Both the position numbers and the translations under genes were made by a program. Positions 16,715-25,245 of a stretch of DNA of 64,000 nucleotides are shown here, one piece after another. Origin of the DNA: Enterobacter wuhouensis (GTDB lineage: Bacteria > Pseudomonadota > Gammaproteobacteria > Enterobacterales > Enterobacteriaceae); the NCBI RefSeq assembly GCF_004331265.1, contig NZ_SJOO01000001.1:248001-312000 (forward strand), given 5' to 3'. How positions within the stretch are numbered: the first letter of the stretch is position 1; the number at the start of each line of letters is the position of its first letter. Under the pieces are notes generated by a model that saw only the letters and a program-made list of their open reading frames with translations, made no database searches and was not told the DNA's origin.

Positions 16715-17193
16715 TGACGTCAGATTCTGCACTCTTTACCGCGATGGCGGTGGTCAACCTGGAGGGCGATCTGCTCGACCAGGGCGAGTTCAACGCCTGG
16801 CTGGATCTGTGGCAGCGCGACGGCCTGTACGTCGTGCCTATCGACCCGGCTGAAACCGATTTTAAAAACACCCTCAACTACGCCTGCGACGACCACCACA
16901 TGCGCGAGAAGCGGGTGACGCGCCTGTACAGCGGCGAATCCATCTCCACCACGCCGCGCGCCCGCACGCTGCGCACGCTGTCGCGCTTTCGCGTGCTGGA
17001 GGCGAATGACAACACGATTGTGGTGCGCGGGGCGCAGTCCCTGTGGGAGCACCGCAAAGGCCACAGCCGCCACTACGCGGCGGATATCACCTGGCATCTG
17101 CGGCAGCAGGGCGAGCGCTGGCTGATCCAGCAAAAAGTGATCCGCCTGGTGAACAGCGACGATGTGCTGCACAGCATCGGCTACATCCTTTGA
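16711..17193 (+). CDS. iacD: Aromatic-ring-hydroxylating dioxygenase, small (beta) subunit
   Basis: 160-residue beta subunit (SnoaL-like cone fold) of the Rieske oxygenase with iacC. Typical features are EFNAWLDLWQRDGLYVVPID, the DDHHMREKRVTRLYSGES motif and the closing QQKVIRLVNSDDVLHSIGYIL. ATG 16711 overlaps the iacC stop as ATGA, so translation is probably coupled and gives subunits in equal amounts; the adjacent ATG 16714 is also possible. It has no catalytic metal ligands, as expected for a structural subunit. Confidence 0.87.
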   Translation: MMTSDSALFTAMAVVNLEGDLLDQGEFNAWLDLWQRDGLYVVPIDPAETDFKNTLNYACDDHHMREKRVTRLYSGESISTTPRARTLRTLSRFRVLEANDNTIVVRGAQSLWEHRKGHSRHYAADITWHLRQQGERWLIQQKVIRLVNSDDVLHSIGYIL

Positions 17194-17203
17194 GGAAATA
17201 CGC

Positions 17204-17938
17204 ATGACGCAAACCGTATTAGTGACCGGGGCGGCGGCCGGTCTCGGCAAGGTTATTGCCGCCAGCCTTCTGGAGCAGGGTTTTCAGGTGGTGCTGACCG
17301 ACGTCGACGCCGCGCGCGCGCAGCAGGCTGCGGACGAGCTGGATAACGGCAGCGTGCTGGCGCTGGGGCTGGATATCCGCCAGCCGCAGGATTTCGACCG
17401 CGCGCTGGACGCCACCGTTGCCCGGTTCGGCAGCCTTGACGTGCTGGTGAACAATGCCGCGCTCACCCTCGCCACGCCGGTGATGGAGATCGGGGTCGAC
17501 GAATTCGACCGGGTGCTTTCCACCAACCTGCGCGGCACCTTTGTCGGCTGCCAGACGATGGGGCGCTATTTCGCCAGCCGCGGCTATGGCCGAATCATCA
17601 ACCTGGCCTCGCTCGCCGGACAAAACGGCGGCACGGCATCAGGTGCGCACTATGCGGCCTCTAAGGGCGGCATTTTAACGCTCACCAAGGTCTTTGCCCG
17701 CGAGCTGGCTAAATCCGGCGTGACGGTTAACGCCGTTGCGCCTGGGCCGATGGATCTGCCGGTGGTGCATACCCTGGTGCCGGAAGAAAAAATGGCCGGA
17801 CTGCTGGCGATGATCCCGGTGGGCAAGCTCGGCGAAGCGGAATTTATCGCGCAGGCCGTGGCGCTGCTGGCTTCACCTCAGGCGTCGTTTGTCACCGGGG
17901 CGACCTGGGACATCAACGGCGGCCTGTTTATGCGCTAA
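17204..17938 (+). CDS. iacE: Short-chain dehydrogenase/reductase of the indole-3-acetate cluster
   Basis: Classical SDR of 244 residues, starting at ATG 17204 with GAGGA 7 bases upstream. The nucleotide motif TGAAAGLG is at 8-15, NNAA at 83-86, and the catalytic set is Ser136, Tyr150 and Lys154 (YAASKGG). Asp33 after the second strand suggests NAD(H). In characterised iac systems IacE works with IacA in forming the dioxindole-3-acetate intermediate. It is in the expected place between iacD and iacF, 10 bases from each. The frame extended upstream to 17162 has no ribosome site and would overlap iacD. Confidence 0.85.
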   Translation: MTQTVLVTGAAAGLGKVIAASLLEQGFQVVLTDVDAARAQQAADELDNGSVLALGLDIRQPQDFDRALDATVARFGSLDVLVNNAALTLATPVMEIGVDEFDRVLSTNLRGTFVGCQTMGRYFASRGYGRIINLASLAGQNGGTASGAHYAASKGGILTLTKVFARELAKSGVTVNAVAPGPMDLPVVHTLVPEEKMAGLLAMIPVGKLGEAEFIAQAVALLASPQASFVTGATWDINGGLFMR

Positions 17939-17947
17939 GGAGCCCCC

Positions 17948-18874
17948 ATGCTGACTTTGCAGATTATCAGGCGTGAGCTGCAGGGCGATGTTGTCCTGCT
18001 GACGCTGGCGCACGCTGAAGGGTTGCCGCTTCCGGCGTTCAGCGCCGGAGCGCATATCGACCTGCATCTTGCCGACGATTTGGTTCGCCCGTACTCCCTG
18101 TGCGGCGACCCGCAGGACCGCCATCACTACCGGCTGGGCATACTGAAAGAGGGAGGCTCAAAGGGCGGATCCTTGGCCGTACACGCTCTGCAGGAAGGGG
18201 ATGCGATTGCCGTTAGCGAACCGCGCAACCTGTTTGCGCTGGACGCGGGCGCGGCGCATACCCTGCTGATCGGCGGCGGGATCGGCATCACCCCGATGCT
18301 GTCGATGGCCGCCGAGCTTCATGCTGCCGGGCGCAGCTTTGCGCTGCACTACTGCGCCCGTTCGCGCGCGCAGGCGGCCTTTGCTTCACACCTGGACGCG
18401 TCGCCGTATTCGCCCCATCTGCACTTCAGCGATGAGCAGCGCATGGATCTTGCCGCCGTGCTGCGCGACGTGCCGCCCAACACCCATGTGTACGTGTGCG
18501 GCCCGTCGCGGCTGATGGAGGCGGTCAACGCGCAGGCGTTAGCCAGCGGCTATGCGCCGGAGCAGATCCACCAGGAGTGCTTCAGCGCCGAGGTCGAAAC
18601 CGGCGGGGAAGCCTTTGAGGTGGTCGCTGCCGCGAGCGGCATCACCGTGACGGTGCTGGAAAACCAGACCATCGTCGAGGCGCTGGCGCTGGCCGGGCTA
18701 AAGGTCAACGTCTCCTGCAAACAGGGGATCTGCGGCAGCTGCCTGACTGACGTAATCGAAGGTGAGCCGGATCACCGCGATCGCTACCTCACCGACGAAG
18801 AGAAGGCCGAAGGCGACCAGATGTTGCTCTGCTGCTCCCGCGCGAAGTGCGGGCGTTTAGTCATCGATCTGTAA
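17948..18874 (+). CDS. iacF: Ferredoxin-NAD(P)H oxidoreductase for the Rieske oxygenase
   Basis: Phthalate-dioxygenase-reductase type protein, 308 residues, passing electrons from NAD(P)H to IacCD. Three domains in order: flavin binding (RPYSLC at 47-52, with SKGGSLAVH), pyridine nucleotide binding (GGGIGITP at 109-116, VYVCGPSRLM at 181-190), and a C-terminal plant-type [2Fe-2S] ferredoxin (Cys257, Cys262, Cys265 and Cys295 or Cys296). The ribosome site AAGGAG precedes its ATG. One flavoprotein with a fused ferredoxin removes the need for a separate ferredoxin gene, and none is seen. Confidence 0.88.
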   Translation: MLTLQIIRRELQGDVVLLTLAHAEGLPLPAFSAGAHIDLHLADDLVRPYSLCGDPQDRHHYRLGILKEGGSKGGSLAVHALQEGDAIAVSEPRNLFALDAGAAHTLLIGGGIGITPMLSMAAELHAAGRSFALHYCARSRAQAAFASHLDASPYSPHLHFSDEQRMDLAAVLRDVPPNTHVYVCGPSRLMEAVNAQALASGYAPEQIHQECFSAEVETGGEAFEVVAAASGITVTVLENQTIVEALALAGLKVNVSCKQGICGSCLTDVIEGEPDHRDRYLTDEEKAEGDQMLLCCSRAKCGRLVIDL

Positions 18875-18884
18875 GGGGACTCCC

Positions 18885-19379
18885 ATGACACTGCAAACTG
18901 AATTTCGTAATGCGATGGCCCAGCTCGGCAGCGCCGTGTCGGTGATCACCACCGACGGCCCGGCGGGCAAGTTCGGCTTTACCGCTTCTGCCGTCTGTAG
19001 CGTGACCGACCAGCCGCCAACCCTGCTGGTCTGCATGAACCGCAACTCCTACGCGCACGAACACTTTCGCCGCAACGGCGTGCTGTGCGTGAACGTCCTC
19101 TCCAGCCACCATCAGGCGCTGTCGGGGGTCTTTGCCAACGCCAGCCTGCGGTCTGAGGAGCGCTTTCTTCACGACAGCTGGCAGGTGATGAACAGCGGCG
19201 CGCCGGTGCTCAGCTCGTCCGTCGCCAGCTTCGACTGCCTGATTGCCGACTGCCACGAGGTCGGCAGCCACTCGGTCTTTTACTGCCAGGTACAGGCCAT
19301 TCGCATCAGCGAGCAGCCGCGCGGGCTGGTCTACTTCAACCGTCGTTACCATGCCGTCGGGCATGACATTGAGGCGTAG
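18885..19379 (+). CDS. iacG: Flavin reductase (HpaC-like), partner of IacA
   Basis: NAD(P)H:flavin oxidoreductase of 164 residues with the flavin_reductase-like fold: FRNAMAQLGSAVSVITTDG, GFTASAVCSVTDQPPTLLVCMNRNS and the closing RGLVYFNRRYHAVG. It supplies free reduced flavin to the monooxygenase IacA, the standard two-component arrangement. It is last in the iacHABICDEFG order. A good GGGGA site lies just before its ATG, 10 bases after iacF ends. Confidence 0.87.
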   Translation: MTLQTEFRNAMAQLGSAVSVITTDGPAGKFGFTASAVCSVTDQPPTLLVCMNRNSYAHEHFRRNGVLCVNVLSSHHQALSGVFANASLRSEERFLHDSWQVMNSGAPVLSSSVASFDCLIADCHEVGSHSVFYCQVQAIRISEQPRGLVYFNRRYHAVGHDIEA

Positions 19380-19409
19380 CTTTTTTCCTGACCACAGGGG
19401 TAATGCGTA

Positions 19410-20723
19410 ATGAGCAATGTCGTCACAGAACAAAAAATCACCGCGAAGGTGGGTCAGGATGCCAGCCAGATGCGCAGGCTGGTGATTGCCTCCGTGCTGG
19501 GGAATGCGCTCGAGTGGTATGACTTTTTCCTCTACGGCACCGCCGCGGCGCTGGTGTTTGGGCCGCTGTTCTTCCCGGTCGGGGGCGATCCGCTGCAGGG
19601 CACGCTGCTGGCGTTTTCCGGTTTCGCGGTGGGCTTTTTGGCCCGTCCGCTGGGCGGCATCGTCTTCGGCCACATCGGGGACAGATACAGCCGCAAGATG
19701 ACGCTGATCATGACCCTGACGCTGATGGGCGCCACGACCTTCGTCATTGGCCTGCTGCCGACCTATGCGCAGATCGGATTCTGGGCGCCGCTGACGCTCA
19801 TCATCCTGCGCTTCTTGCAGGGCGTGGCCTCCGGCGGCGAGTGGGGCGGCGGGGTGCTGATGCTGAGCGAGAACGCCCCGGCTTCGCGTCGTGGCTACTA
19901 CACCGCCTGGAGCCAGATGGGCGTCTCCGGCGGGTTTGTCCTCTCGGCGTTTGCCTTTTACCTGGTGCAGCAGCTGCCGGAATCCGATTTTATGCGCTGG
20001 GGCTGGCGCGTGCCGTTCCTGCTGAGCATCGTCATCTTTTTAGTGGGCGTCTATATCCGCAAAAACATCCGCGAGAGCAGGGCGTTCACCGAGGCGAGGC
20101 CGGAAGAGAAGCACGAGAAAATTCCGCTGCTGATCCTGGTACGCGACCACCCGAAAGCGCTCCTGCAGGCTATCGCCCTGCGCCTGCCGGAGAACGGCGC
20201 GTCATACATCTTCTTCACCTTCTCGGTGGTCTACGCCAGACATATCGGCATCAGCACCGGGGACATTATCAGCGCCGTCACCCTGGCGATGCTGGTGGAG
20301 TTCTTCTCGATTCTGTTCTGGGGGGCGCTGTCGGATCGCATCGGCCTTAAGCCGGTCTATTACATCGGCGCGATCGGCCTGCTGGTGATGGCCTTCCCGT
20401 TCTTCTGGCTGCTCTCTACCGGCAGCTACGGCTGGATCATGCTCGCCATGTTCCTCGGCCTGCCGTTCTGCCACGGGGCGATGATCGGCACCCAGCCCTG
20501 CATTATGAGCGATCTCTTCCCGGTGCGGGTGCGCTACTCCGGGCTGGCGCTGGGGCACGAGGTCGGGTCGATCTTCTCCGGCGGCCTGGGCCCGATGCTG
20601 GCGGTGGCGCTGCTGATCGAATTTGACGCCTCCTGGCCGGTCTCCCTACTGCTGATGGTTTACGCGCTTCTGGCGTGGATTGCGCTGCGCAGCCTGCCGT
20701 CCCAACACGAGGAAAAACAATGA
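19410..20723 (+). CDS. MFS transporter, metabolite:H+ symporter (MHS) family
   Basis: 437 residues, 12 predicted membrane segments, of the MHS/ShiA/ProP group: ASVLGNALEWYDFFLYG, RPLGGIVFGHIGDRYSRK, LRFLQGVASGGEWGGGVLMLSENAP and LFPVRVRYSGLALGHEVG are family signatures. MHS proteins import organic acids such as shikimate, 2-oxoglutarate, 3-oxoadipate-type dicarboxylates and aromatic acids. It lies between iacG and catI and its stop overlaps the catI start (ATGA). It probably imports indole-3-acetate or a pathway acid such as muconate or 3-oxoadipate. The substrate cannot be decided from sequence. Confidence 0.82.
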   Translation: MSNVVTEQKITAKVGQDASQMRRLVIASVLGNALEWYDFFLYGTAAALVFGPLFFPVGGDPLQGTLLAFSGFAVGFLARPLGGIVFGHIGDRYSRKMTLIMTLTLMGATTFVIGLLPTYAQIGFWAPLTLIILRFLQGVASGGEWGGGVLMLSENAPASRRGYYTAWSQMGVSGGFVLSAFAFYLVQQLPESDFMRWGWRVPFLLSIVIFLVGVYIRKNIRESRAFTEARPEEKHEKIPLLILVRDHPKALLQAIALRLPENGASYIFFTFSVVYARHIGISTGDIISAVTLAMLVEFFSILFWGALSDRIGLKPVYYIGAIGLLVMAFPFFWLLSTGSYGWIMLAMFLGLPFCHGAMIGTQPCIMSDLFPVRVRYSGLALGHEVGSIFSGGLGPMLAVALLIEFDASWPVSLLLMVYALLAWIALRSLPSQHEEKQ

Positions 20724-21403
20724 TTGATAAAAGGATAACGGACATTGACCGCGCGGTGGCGGACGTCTTTGACGGCGCGGTGGTGATGGTGGGGGGCTTT
20801 GGTCCCGCCGGACAGCCGGCGGAACTGCTGGACGCGCTGATCCGCCGCAGGCCGCGCGAGCTGACCCTTATCAGCAACAACGCCGGAAACGGCGACTACG
20901 GCCTGGCGGCGCTGCTGAAGGCCGGATGCGTGAAAAAGGTCGTGTGCTCCTTCCCGCGCCAGGTGGACTCCTGGGTGTTTGACGATCTCTATCGTCGGGG
21001 GGAGGTCGCGCTGGAGCTGGTTCCACAGGGCAATCTCGCCGCGCGCATTCAGGCCGCAGGCTCGGGGCTGGGCGGGATCTTCACGCCGACCGGCTTCGGC
21101 ACGCAGCTGGCCGAGGGCAAAGAGACGCGCCGCATCGACGGCAAGGATTACGTTTTCGAAACGCCGCTGAGGGCCGACTTCGCGCTGATCAAGGCGCTGA
21201 AGGCCGACCGCTGGGGCAACCTGGTGTTTGACAAAACCGGGCGCAACTTTGGCCCGATCATGGCGACAGCCGCCGCCTGCACCATCGCGCAGGTGAGCGA
21301 GACGGTGGCGCTGGGCGAGCTGGACCCGGAAGCGGTGGTGACGCCGGGGATTTTTGTCCAGCGCGTGGTGCAGGTCGCGACCGCACGCAAGGAGTCCGCA
21401 TGA
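20720..21403 (+). CDS. catI: 3-oxoadipate CoA-transferase, subunit A
   Basis: Alpha subunit of succinyl-CoA:3-oxoadipate CoA-transferase, which activates 3-oxoadipate to 3-oxoadipyl-CoA in the beta-ketoadipate pathway. 227 residues. The glycine-rich VMVGGFGPAGQPAELLDAL near residues 22-40 is the family's first CoA-transferase signature. ATG 20720 overlaps the transporter stop as ATGA; a longer frame from 20675 would lie inside the transporter gene. Its own stop overlaps the catJ start. Equivalent names are pcaI and catI; catI is used because the cluster is a catechol set. Confidence 0.88.
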   Translation: MIDKRITDIDRAVADVFDGAVVMVGGFGPAGQPAELLDALIRRRPRELTLISNNAGNGDYGLAALLKAGCVKKVVCSFPRQVDSWVFDDLYRRGEVALELVPQGNLAARIQAAGSGLGGIFTPTGFGTQLAEGKETRRIDGKDYVFETPLRADFALIKALKADRWGNLVFDKTGRNFGPIMATAAACTIAQVSETVALGELDPEAVVTPGIFVQRVVQVATARKESA

Positions 21404-22062
21404 ACACATTAACCCCCCAGCAGCTGGCGCAGCGCATTGCGCGGGACATTCCGGAAGGGGCGTACGTCAACCTCGGCATCGGGATGCCGACACGCATCGC
21501 CAATTATCTTCCCGCCGACCGCGAAATCTTCCTGCACAGCGAAAACGGCATCCTGGGCATGGGGCCCGCACCTGCGCCCGGCGAAGACGATCCCGAGCTA
21601 ATCAACGCCGGCAAGCAGCCCGTCACCCTGCTGGCCGGGGGCTGCTATTTCCACCACGGCGACTCCTTCACCATGATGCGCGGCGGTCATCTCGATATCT
21701 GCGTGCTCGGTGCCTATCAGGTTTCCGCGCGCGGCGATCTGGCGAACTGGAGCACCGGGGAACCCTCGTCGATCCCGGCCGTGGGCGGGGCGATGGACCT
21801 GGCGATTGGCGCGAAGAAGGTATTTGTGATGACCGAACACCTCACCAAAAGCGGCGTCTGCAAAATCGTCGAAACCTGCACCTATCCGCTGACCGGGATG
21901 GCCTGCATCGACCGGATCTACACCGACATGGCGGTGATGGACATTACGGAACAGGGCGTGGTGGTGCGGGAACTGTTTGGCGATATCACGGCCGACTATC
22001 TGCGGTCCGTCACGCCCGTGACGCTGACCTTCGCGCTGTTTAATGACGATGCTACGGCATAA
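21400..22062 (+). CDS. catJ: 3-oxoadipate CoA-transferase, subunit B
   Basis: Beta subunit, 220 residues, partner of CatI. The catalytic glutamate motif SENGILGMGP (second CoA-transferase signature) is at 47-56; YVNLGIGMPT precedes it and GGAMDLAIGAKKV follows. The ATG overlaps the catI stop as ATGA, so the two subunits are translationally coupled. Also known as pcaJ. Confidence 0.9.
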   Translation: MNTLTPQQLAQRIARDIPEGAYVNLGIGMPTRIANYLPADREIFLHSENGILGMGPAPAPGEDDPELINAGKQPVTLLAGGCYFHHGDSFTMMRGGHLDICVLGAYQVSARGDLANWSTGEPSSIPAVGGAMDLAIGAKKVFVMTEHLTKSGVCKIVETCTYPLTGMACIDRIYTDMAVMDITEQGVVVRELFGDITADYLRSVTPVTLTFALFNDDATA

Positions 22063-22075
22063 GGCGGGAGAGCCT

Positions 22076-22855
22076 ATGGATCTGGAATACCGACTGGACG
22101 GCCCGAGCGATGCCCCGCTGCTGGTGCTGTCGAACTCCCTCGGCACGACGTACGGGATGTGGGAAGCGCAGATGCCTGCGTTTACACAGCATTTTCGCGT
22201 GCTGCGCTACAACACGCGCGGGCACGGGCGTTCTCCGCTGCCGCCGGGGGGCGTAAGCCTGGCGTCGCTCGGCAACGATGTTATTGCTCTGCTGGATCGC
22301 CTGGGCGTGGAGCAGGCTCATTTTTGCGGGATATCGCTGGGCGGCATGACGGGGCTGTGGCTGAACCACCATGCGCCGGAACGTTTTCATCGTCTGGTGG
22401 TGGCCAACACTGCCGCAAAAATTGGCGAGCCGGAAGGCTGGCGGCAGCGCGCCGCGCTGGTGCGTCAGCAGGGGATGGCCCCGGTCGCAGCCACGGCGGC
22501 CGAACGCTGGTTTACGCCCGCTTTCCGTCAGCGCCACCCGGAAGCGGTGCAGCCGCTGATCGACGCCCTGGGTGAAACCTCGCCTGAGGGCTACGCCGCC
22601 TGCTGCGACGCGCTGGCACTCGCCGACCTGCGGAACGACGTGCAGGCCATGCCGCGCCCGATGCTGGTGATTGCCGGAGACGAGGACCCGGTCACTACGC
22701 TACGCGACGCAGAACGGCTGGTGGAGGATGCTCCGCAGGCGCGCTGCCTGGCCCTGCCCGCCTCACATCTTTCTAACGTGGCCTGCGCCGGGGTGTTTAG
22801 CCAGTACGTCACACGCTTTTTAACCGCAGGAGCACAGCATGAGTATCACCGTTGA
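22076..22855 (+). CDS. catD: 3-oxoadipate enol-lactonase
   Basis: Alpha/beta hydrolase of 259 residues that opens 3-oxoadipate enol-lactone to 3-oxoadipate. ATG 22076 has GGGAG 5 bases upstream; the open frame from 22043 would overlap catJ. The oxyanion region is LSNSLGTTYGMW, the nucleophile is Ser87 in GISLGGM, the acid is probably Asp in GDEDPVT, and the His is in PASHLSN near residue 236. It has the PcaD/CatD form rather than a fused pcaL form. Its 3' end overlaps catB by 17 bases. Confidence 0.88.
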   Translation: MDLEYRLDGPSDAPLLVLSNSLGTTYGMWEAQMPAFTQHFRVLRYNTRGHGRSPLPPGGVSLASLGNDVIALLDRLGVEQAHFCGISLGGMTGLWLNHHAPERFHRLVVANTAAKIGEPEGWRQRAALVRQQGMAPVAATAAERWFTPAFRQRHPEAVQPLIDALGETSPEGYAACCDALALADLRNDVQAMPRPMLVIAGDEDPVTTLRDAERLVEDAPQARCLALPASHLSNVACAGVFSQYVTRFLTAGAQHEYHR

Positions 22856-23954
22856 ATCCATCGCCTGTTGGCTGGTGGATATTCCGACCGTTCGCCCGCA
22901 CAGGCTGTCGATGGCGACCATGGGCTGCCAGACGCTGGCCCTCGTGCGCATGACCTGCGCGGAGGGCGTGGTGGGCTGGGGCGAAGCCACCACCATCGGC
23001 GGCCTGAGCTATGGGGCGGAAAGCCCGGAGGCGATCAAATCCGCCGTCGAAACCTACCTGTCACCGCTGCTCTGCGGCAAGACCTTCAGCGGCCCGGCGG
23101 CGCTGGCGCACGTTATGAACGCCAGCGTGAAGGGCAATACGTTTGCGAAGTCAGCCCTTGAAACCGCGTTTCTGGACGCGCAGGGAAAAGCGCTGGGCGT
23201 GCCCGTTAGCGCGCTGCTCGGCGGGGCGCTGTGCGAGCGGCTGCCGGTGCTCTGGACGCTGGCCAGCGGCGACACGGAAAAAGACATCGAGGAGGGCAGG
23301 CGCCTGCTGGCGGAAGGGCGGCACGACGCCTTCAAGCTCAAGATTGGCGCGCGGGATCTGGCGACGGATATTCGTCACGCGCTGGCCATTAAGTCTGCGC
23401 TGGGCGACGAGGTCAGCATCCGCGTGGACGTCAATCAGGCCTGGGATCTGACGACCGCCGTAAAAGGGATGCGTCAGCTTCAGGACGGCGGTATCGACCT
23501 GGTGGAACAGCCGATCCCGCTCTGGGACAGGCAGGGCCTCATTACCCTCAGTCAGCGCTTTGAGGTGCCGATTCTGGCGGATGAGGCGGTCGGCACCAGC
23601 CACGACGGCTACGCCCTGGCAAACGGCGGGTTTACCGGCGCGTACGCCCTAAAAATTGCGAAAGCAGGCGGCCCCGTGCAGGCGCTGAAGCTGGCGCACG
23701 TCGCGCAGGCGGCGGGCGTGGCGCTTTACGGCGGCACCATGCTGGAAGGCACCGTCGGAACCCTGGCCTCTCTGCACGCCTGGTCCACGGTCCCGATGCG
23801 GTGGGGGACAGAGATGTTTGGCCCGCTGCTGCTAAAAGACGACGTCGTGGTGCGCCCGCTCGACTTTAGCCGGGGACAGGTCACGCTGCCCTCCGGCCCG
23901 GGTCTGGGCATCGACATCGACACCGATAAATTGCGCCACTACGCGCGCCCGTAA
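22839..23954 (+). CDS. catB: Muconate cycloisomerase
   Basis: Enolase-superfamily enzyme converting cis,cis-muconate to (+)-muconolactone, 371 residues. The KxK motif is Lys166/Lys168 (FKLKIGA). The metal ligands are Asp197 (RVDVNQAWD), Glu223 (LVEQP) and Asp248 (ILADEAVG), and the general base lysine is in ALKIAKAGG. An AGGAG site precedes the ATG, which lies inside the end of catD. The superfamily includes dipeptide epimerases and o-succinylbenzoate synthases, but the neighbours catC and catA settle the call. Confidence 0.92.
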   Translation: MSITVESIACWLVDIPTVRPHRLSMATMGCQTLALVRMTCAEGVVGWGEATTIGGLSYGAESPEAIKSAVETYLSPLLCGKTFSGPAALAHVMNASVKGNTFAKSALETAFLDAQGKALGVPVSALLGGALCERLPVLWTLASGDTEKDIEEGRRLLAEGRHDAFKLKIGARDLATDIRHALAIKSALGDEVSIRVDVNQAWDLTTAVKGMRQLQDGGIDLVEQPIPLWDRQGLITLSQRFEVPILADEAVGTSHDGYALANGGFTGAYALKIAKAGGPVQALKLAHVAQAAGVALYGGTMLEGTVGTLASLHAWSTVPMRWGTEMFGPLLLKDDVVVRPLDFSRGQVTLPSGPGLGIDIDTDKLRHYARP

Positions 23955-23963
23955 GGAGCTTTC

Positions 23964-24248
23964 ATGCTGTTCAAAGTCGAAATGACCGTCAACATACCGG
24001 CCTCGCTGCCGGCGGAGCAGGCAGATGAGATCAAAGCCAAAGAGAAGGCCTATTCGCAGCGCCTGCAGCGTGAAGGCAAGTGGCTGCACATCTGGCGGGT
24101 GGTCGGGCAGTACGCCAACGTCAGCATTTTTGACGTGGCGGATAATCAGGAGCTGCACCTGCTGCTGACCGGGCTGCCGCTCTATCCGTACATGGACATC
24201 AGCGTGCAGCCGCTCTGCGCGCATCCCTCATCAATACATAACGCATAA
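23964..24248 (+). CDS. catC: Muconolactone delta-isomerase
   Basis: 94-residue enzyme that moves the double bond of muconolactone to give 3-oxoadipate enol-lactone. It forms ferredoxin-like decamers in other bacteria. The sequence is typical: MLFKVEMTVNIPASLPAEQADEIKA at the start and KWLHIWRVVGQYANVSIFDV in the middle. The ribosome site AAGGAG lies 6 bases before the ATG, 10 bases after catB. Length is that of the family (about 92-96). Confidence 0.93.
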   Translation: MLFKVEMTVNIPASLPAEQADEIKAKEKAYSQRLQREGKWLHIWRVVGQYANVSIFDVADNQELHLLLTGLPLYPYMDISVQPLCAHPSSIHNA

Positions 24249-24281
24249 CAGCCCATACCCTACACAACCGAGGAACCTGCA

Positions 24282-25208
24282 ATGTCAAAGAATCCTGCAC
24301 ATCAGTCCGAACTCGAAACCCTGCTGGCGATCGGCAGCGGCCTGAACGCCGACGGGGGTAACGAACGCTTTAAGGCCATCATGCACCAGCTGTTGAGCGA
24401 CCTGTGCAATACCATCAAAACGTTCGACATCACCGACGAAGAGTTCTGGATCGCCGTTAACTATCTCAACGAGCTGGGCGAGCGCAAAGAAGCGGCGCTG
24501 CTGGCGGCGGGCCTGGGCCTGGAGCACTATCTGGACATGCGTGCCGATGAAAAAGAGGCGGCGGCCGGAAGCGAAATCGGCACGCCGCGCACCATCGAAG
24601 GGCCGCTCTACGTTGCCAACGCGCCGCTGAGCCAGGACTTTGCGCGCATGGATGACGGCAGCGAGAAGGCCGAGGCGATGTGGCTGCACGGCAAGGTGAC
24701 TGACCTTGAGGGGAACCCGGTGCCCGGGGCGATTGTGGATATCTGGCACGCCAATACCCATGGCGGTTATTCGTTCTTCGACCCGTCGCAGAGTGAATAT
24801 AACCTGCGTCGTCGCGTTAAGACGGCAGCCGACGGCACCTACGCTGCGCGCAGCATTGTGCCGTGCGGCTACGGCTGCCCGCCGGATGGCCCAACGCAAA
24901 AATTGCTCAACGGGCTGGGCCGTCACGGCAATCGTCCGGCGCATATCCACTTTTTCGTCTCTGCGCCGGGCTTTAAGCATCTGACCACGCAAATCAACCT
25001 CAGCGGCGACCAATACCTGTGGGACGATTTTGCCTTTGCTACCCGCGAAGAGCTGATTGCCGATCCGGTGAAAATTACCGACGGCACCGTTGCCCGCGAG
25101 CGCGATATCCCTGGGCCGCATACGGAAGTGCGTTTTGATTTTGTCCTGGTGACGGCGGCGGGAAGCGCCGACGAGGAGCGCGGCAAGCGCGCCCGCGTGA
25201 AGGAGTAA
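24282..25208 (+). CDS. catA: Catechol 1,2-dioxygenase
   Basis: Intradiol Fe(III) dioxygenase cleaving catechol, the product of the iac pathway, to cis,cis-muconate. 308 residues, the usual length. The N-terminal helical linker domain (about 1-100) mediates dimerisation. The iron ligands are Tyr163 (GGYSFFD), Tyr197 (PCGYGCP), His221 and His223 (RPAHIHFF). The EGPLYVANAP motif is present at 106-115. It is the last gene of the unit, 33 bases after catC, and is followed by a strong terminator. There is no catR-like LysR gene nearby, so control is probably through the upstream iac promoter. Confidence 0.95.
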   Translation: MSKNPAHQSELETLLAIGSGLNADGGNERFKAIMHQLLSDLCNTIKTFDITDEEFWIAVNYLNELGERKEAALLAAGLGLEHYLDMRADEKEAAAGSEIGTPRTIEGPLYVANAPLSQDFARMDDGSEKAEAMWLHGKVTDLEGNPVPGAIVDIWHANTHGGYSFFDPSQSEYNLRRRVKTAADGTYAARSIVPCGYGCPPDGPTQKLLNGLGRHGNRPAHIHFFVSAPGFKHLTTQINLSGDQYLWDDFAFATREELIADPVKITDGTVARERDIPGPHTEVRFDFVLVTAAGSADEERGKRARVKE

Positions 25209-25215
25209 CGATAGC

Positions 25216-25245
25216 GGGCAGCGTATCAGCGCTGCCCCTGTTTTT
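25216..25245 (+). terminator. Intrinsic terminator after catA
   Basis: The stem GGGCAGCG/CGCTGCCC with loop TATCAG is followed by CTGTTTTT. It begins 8 bases after the catA stop and closes the iac-cat unit. Confidence 0.9.
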
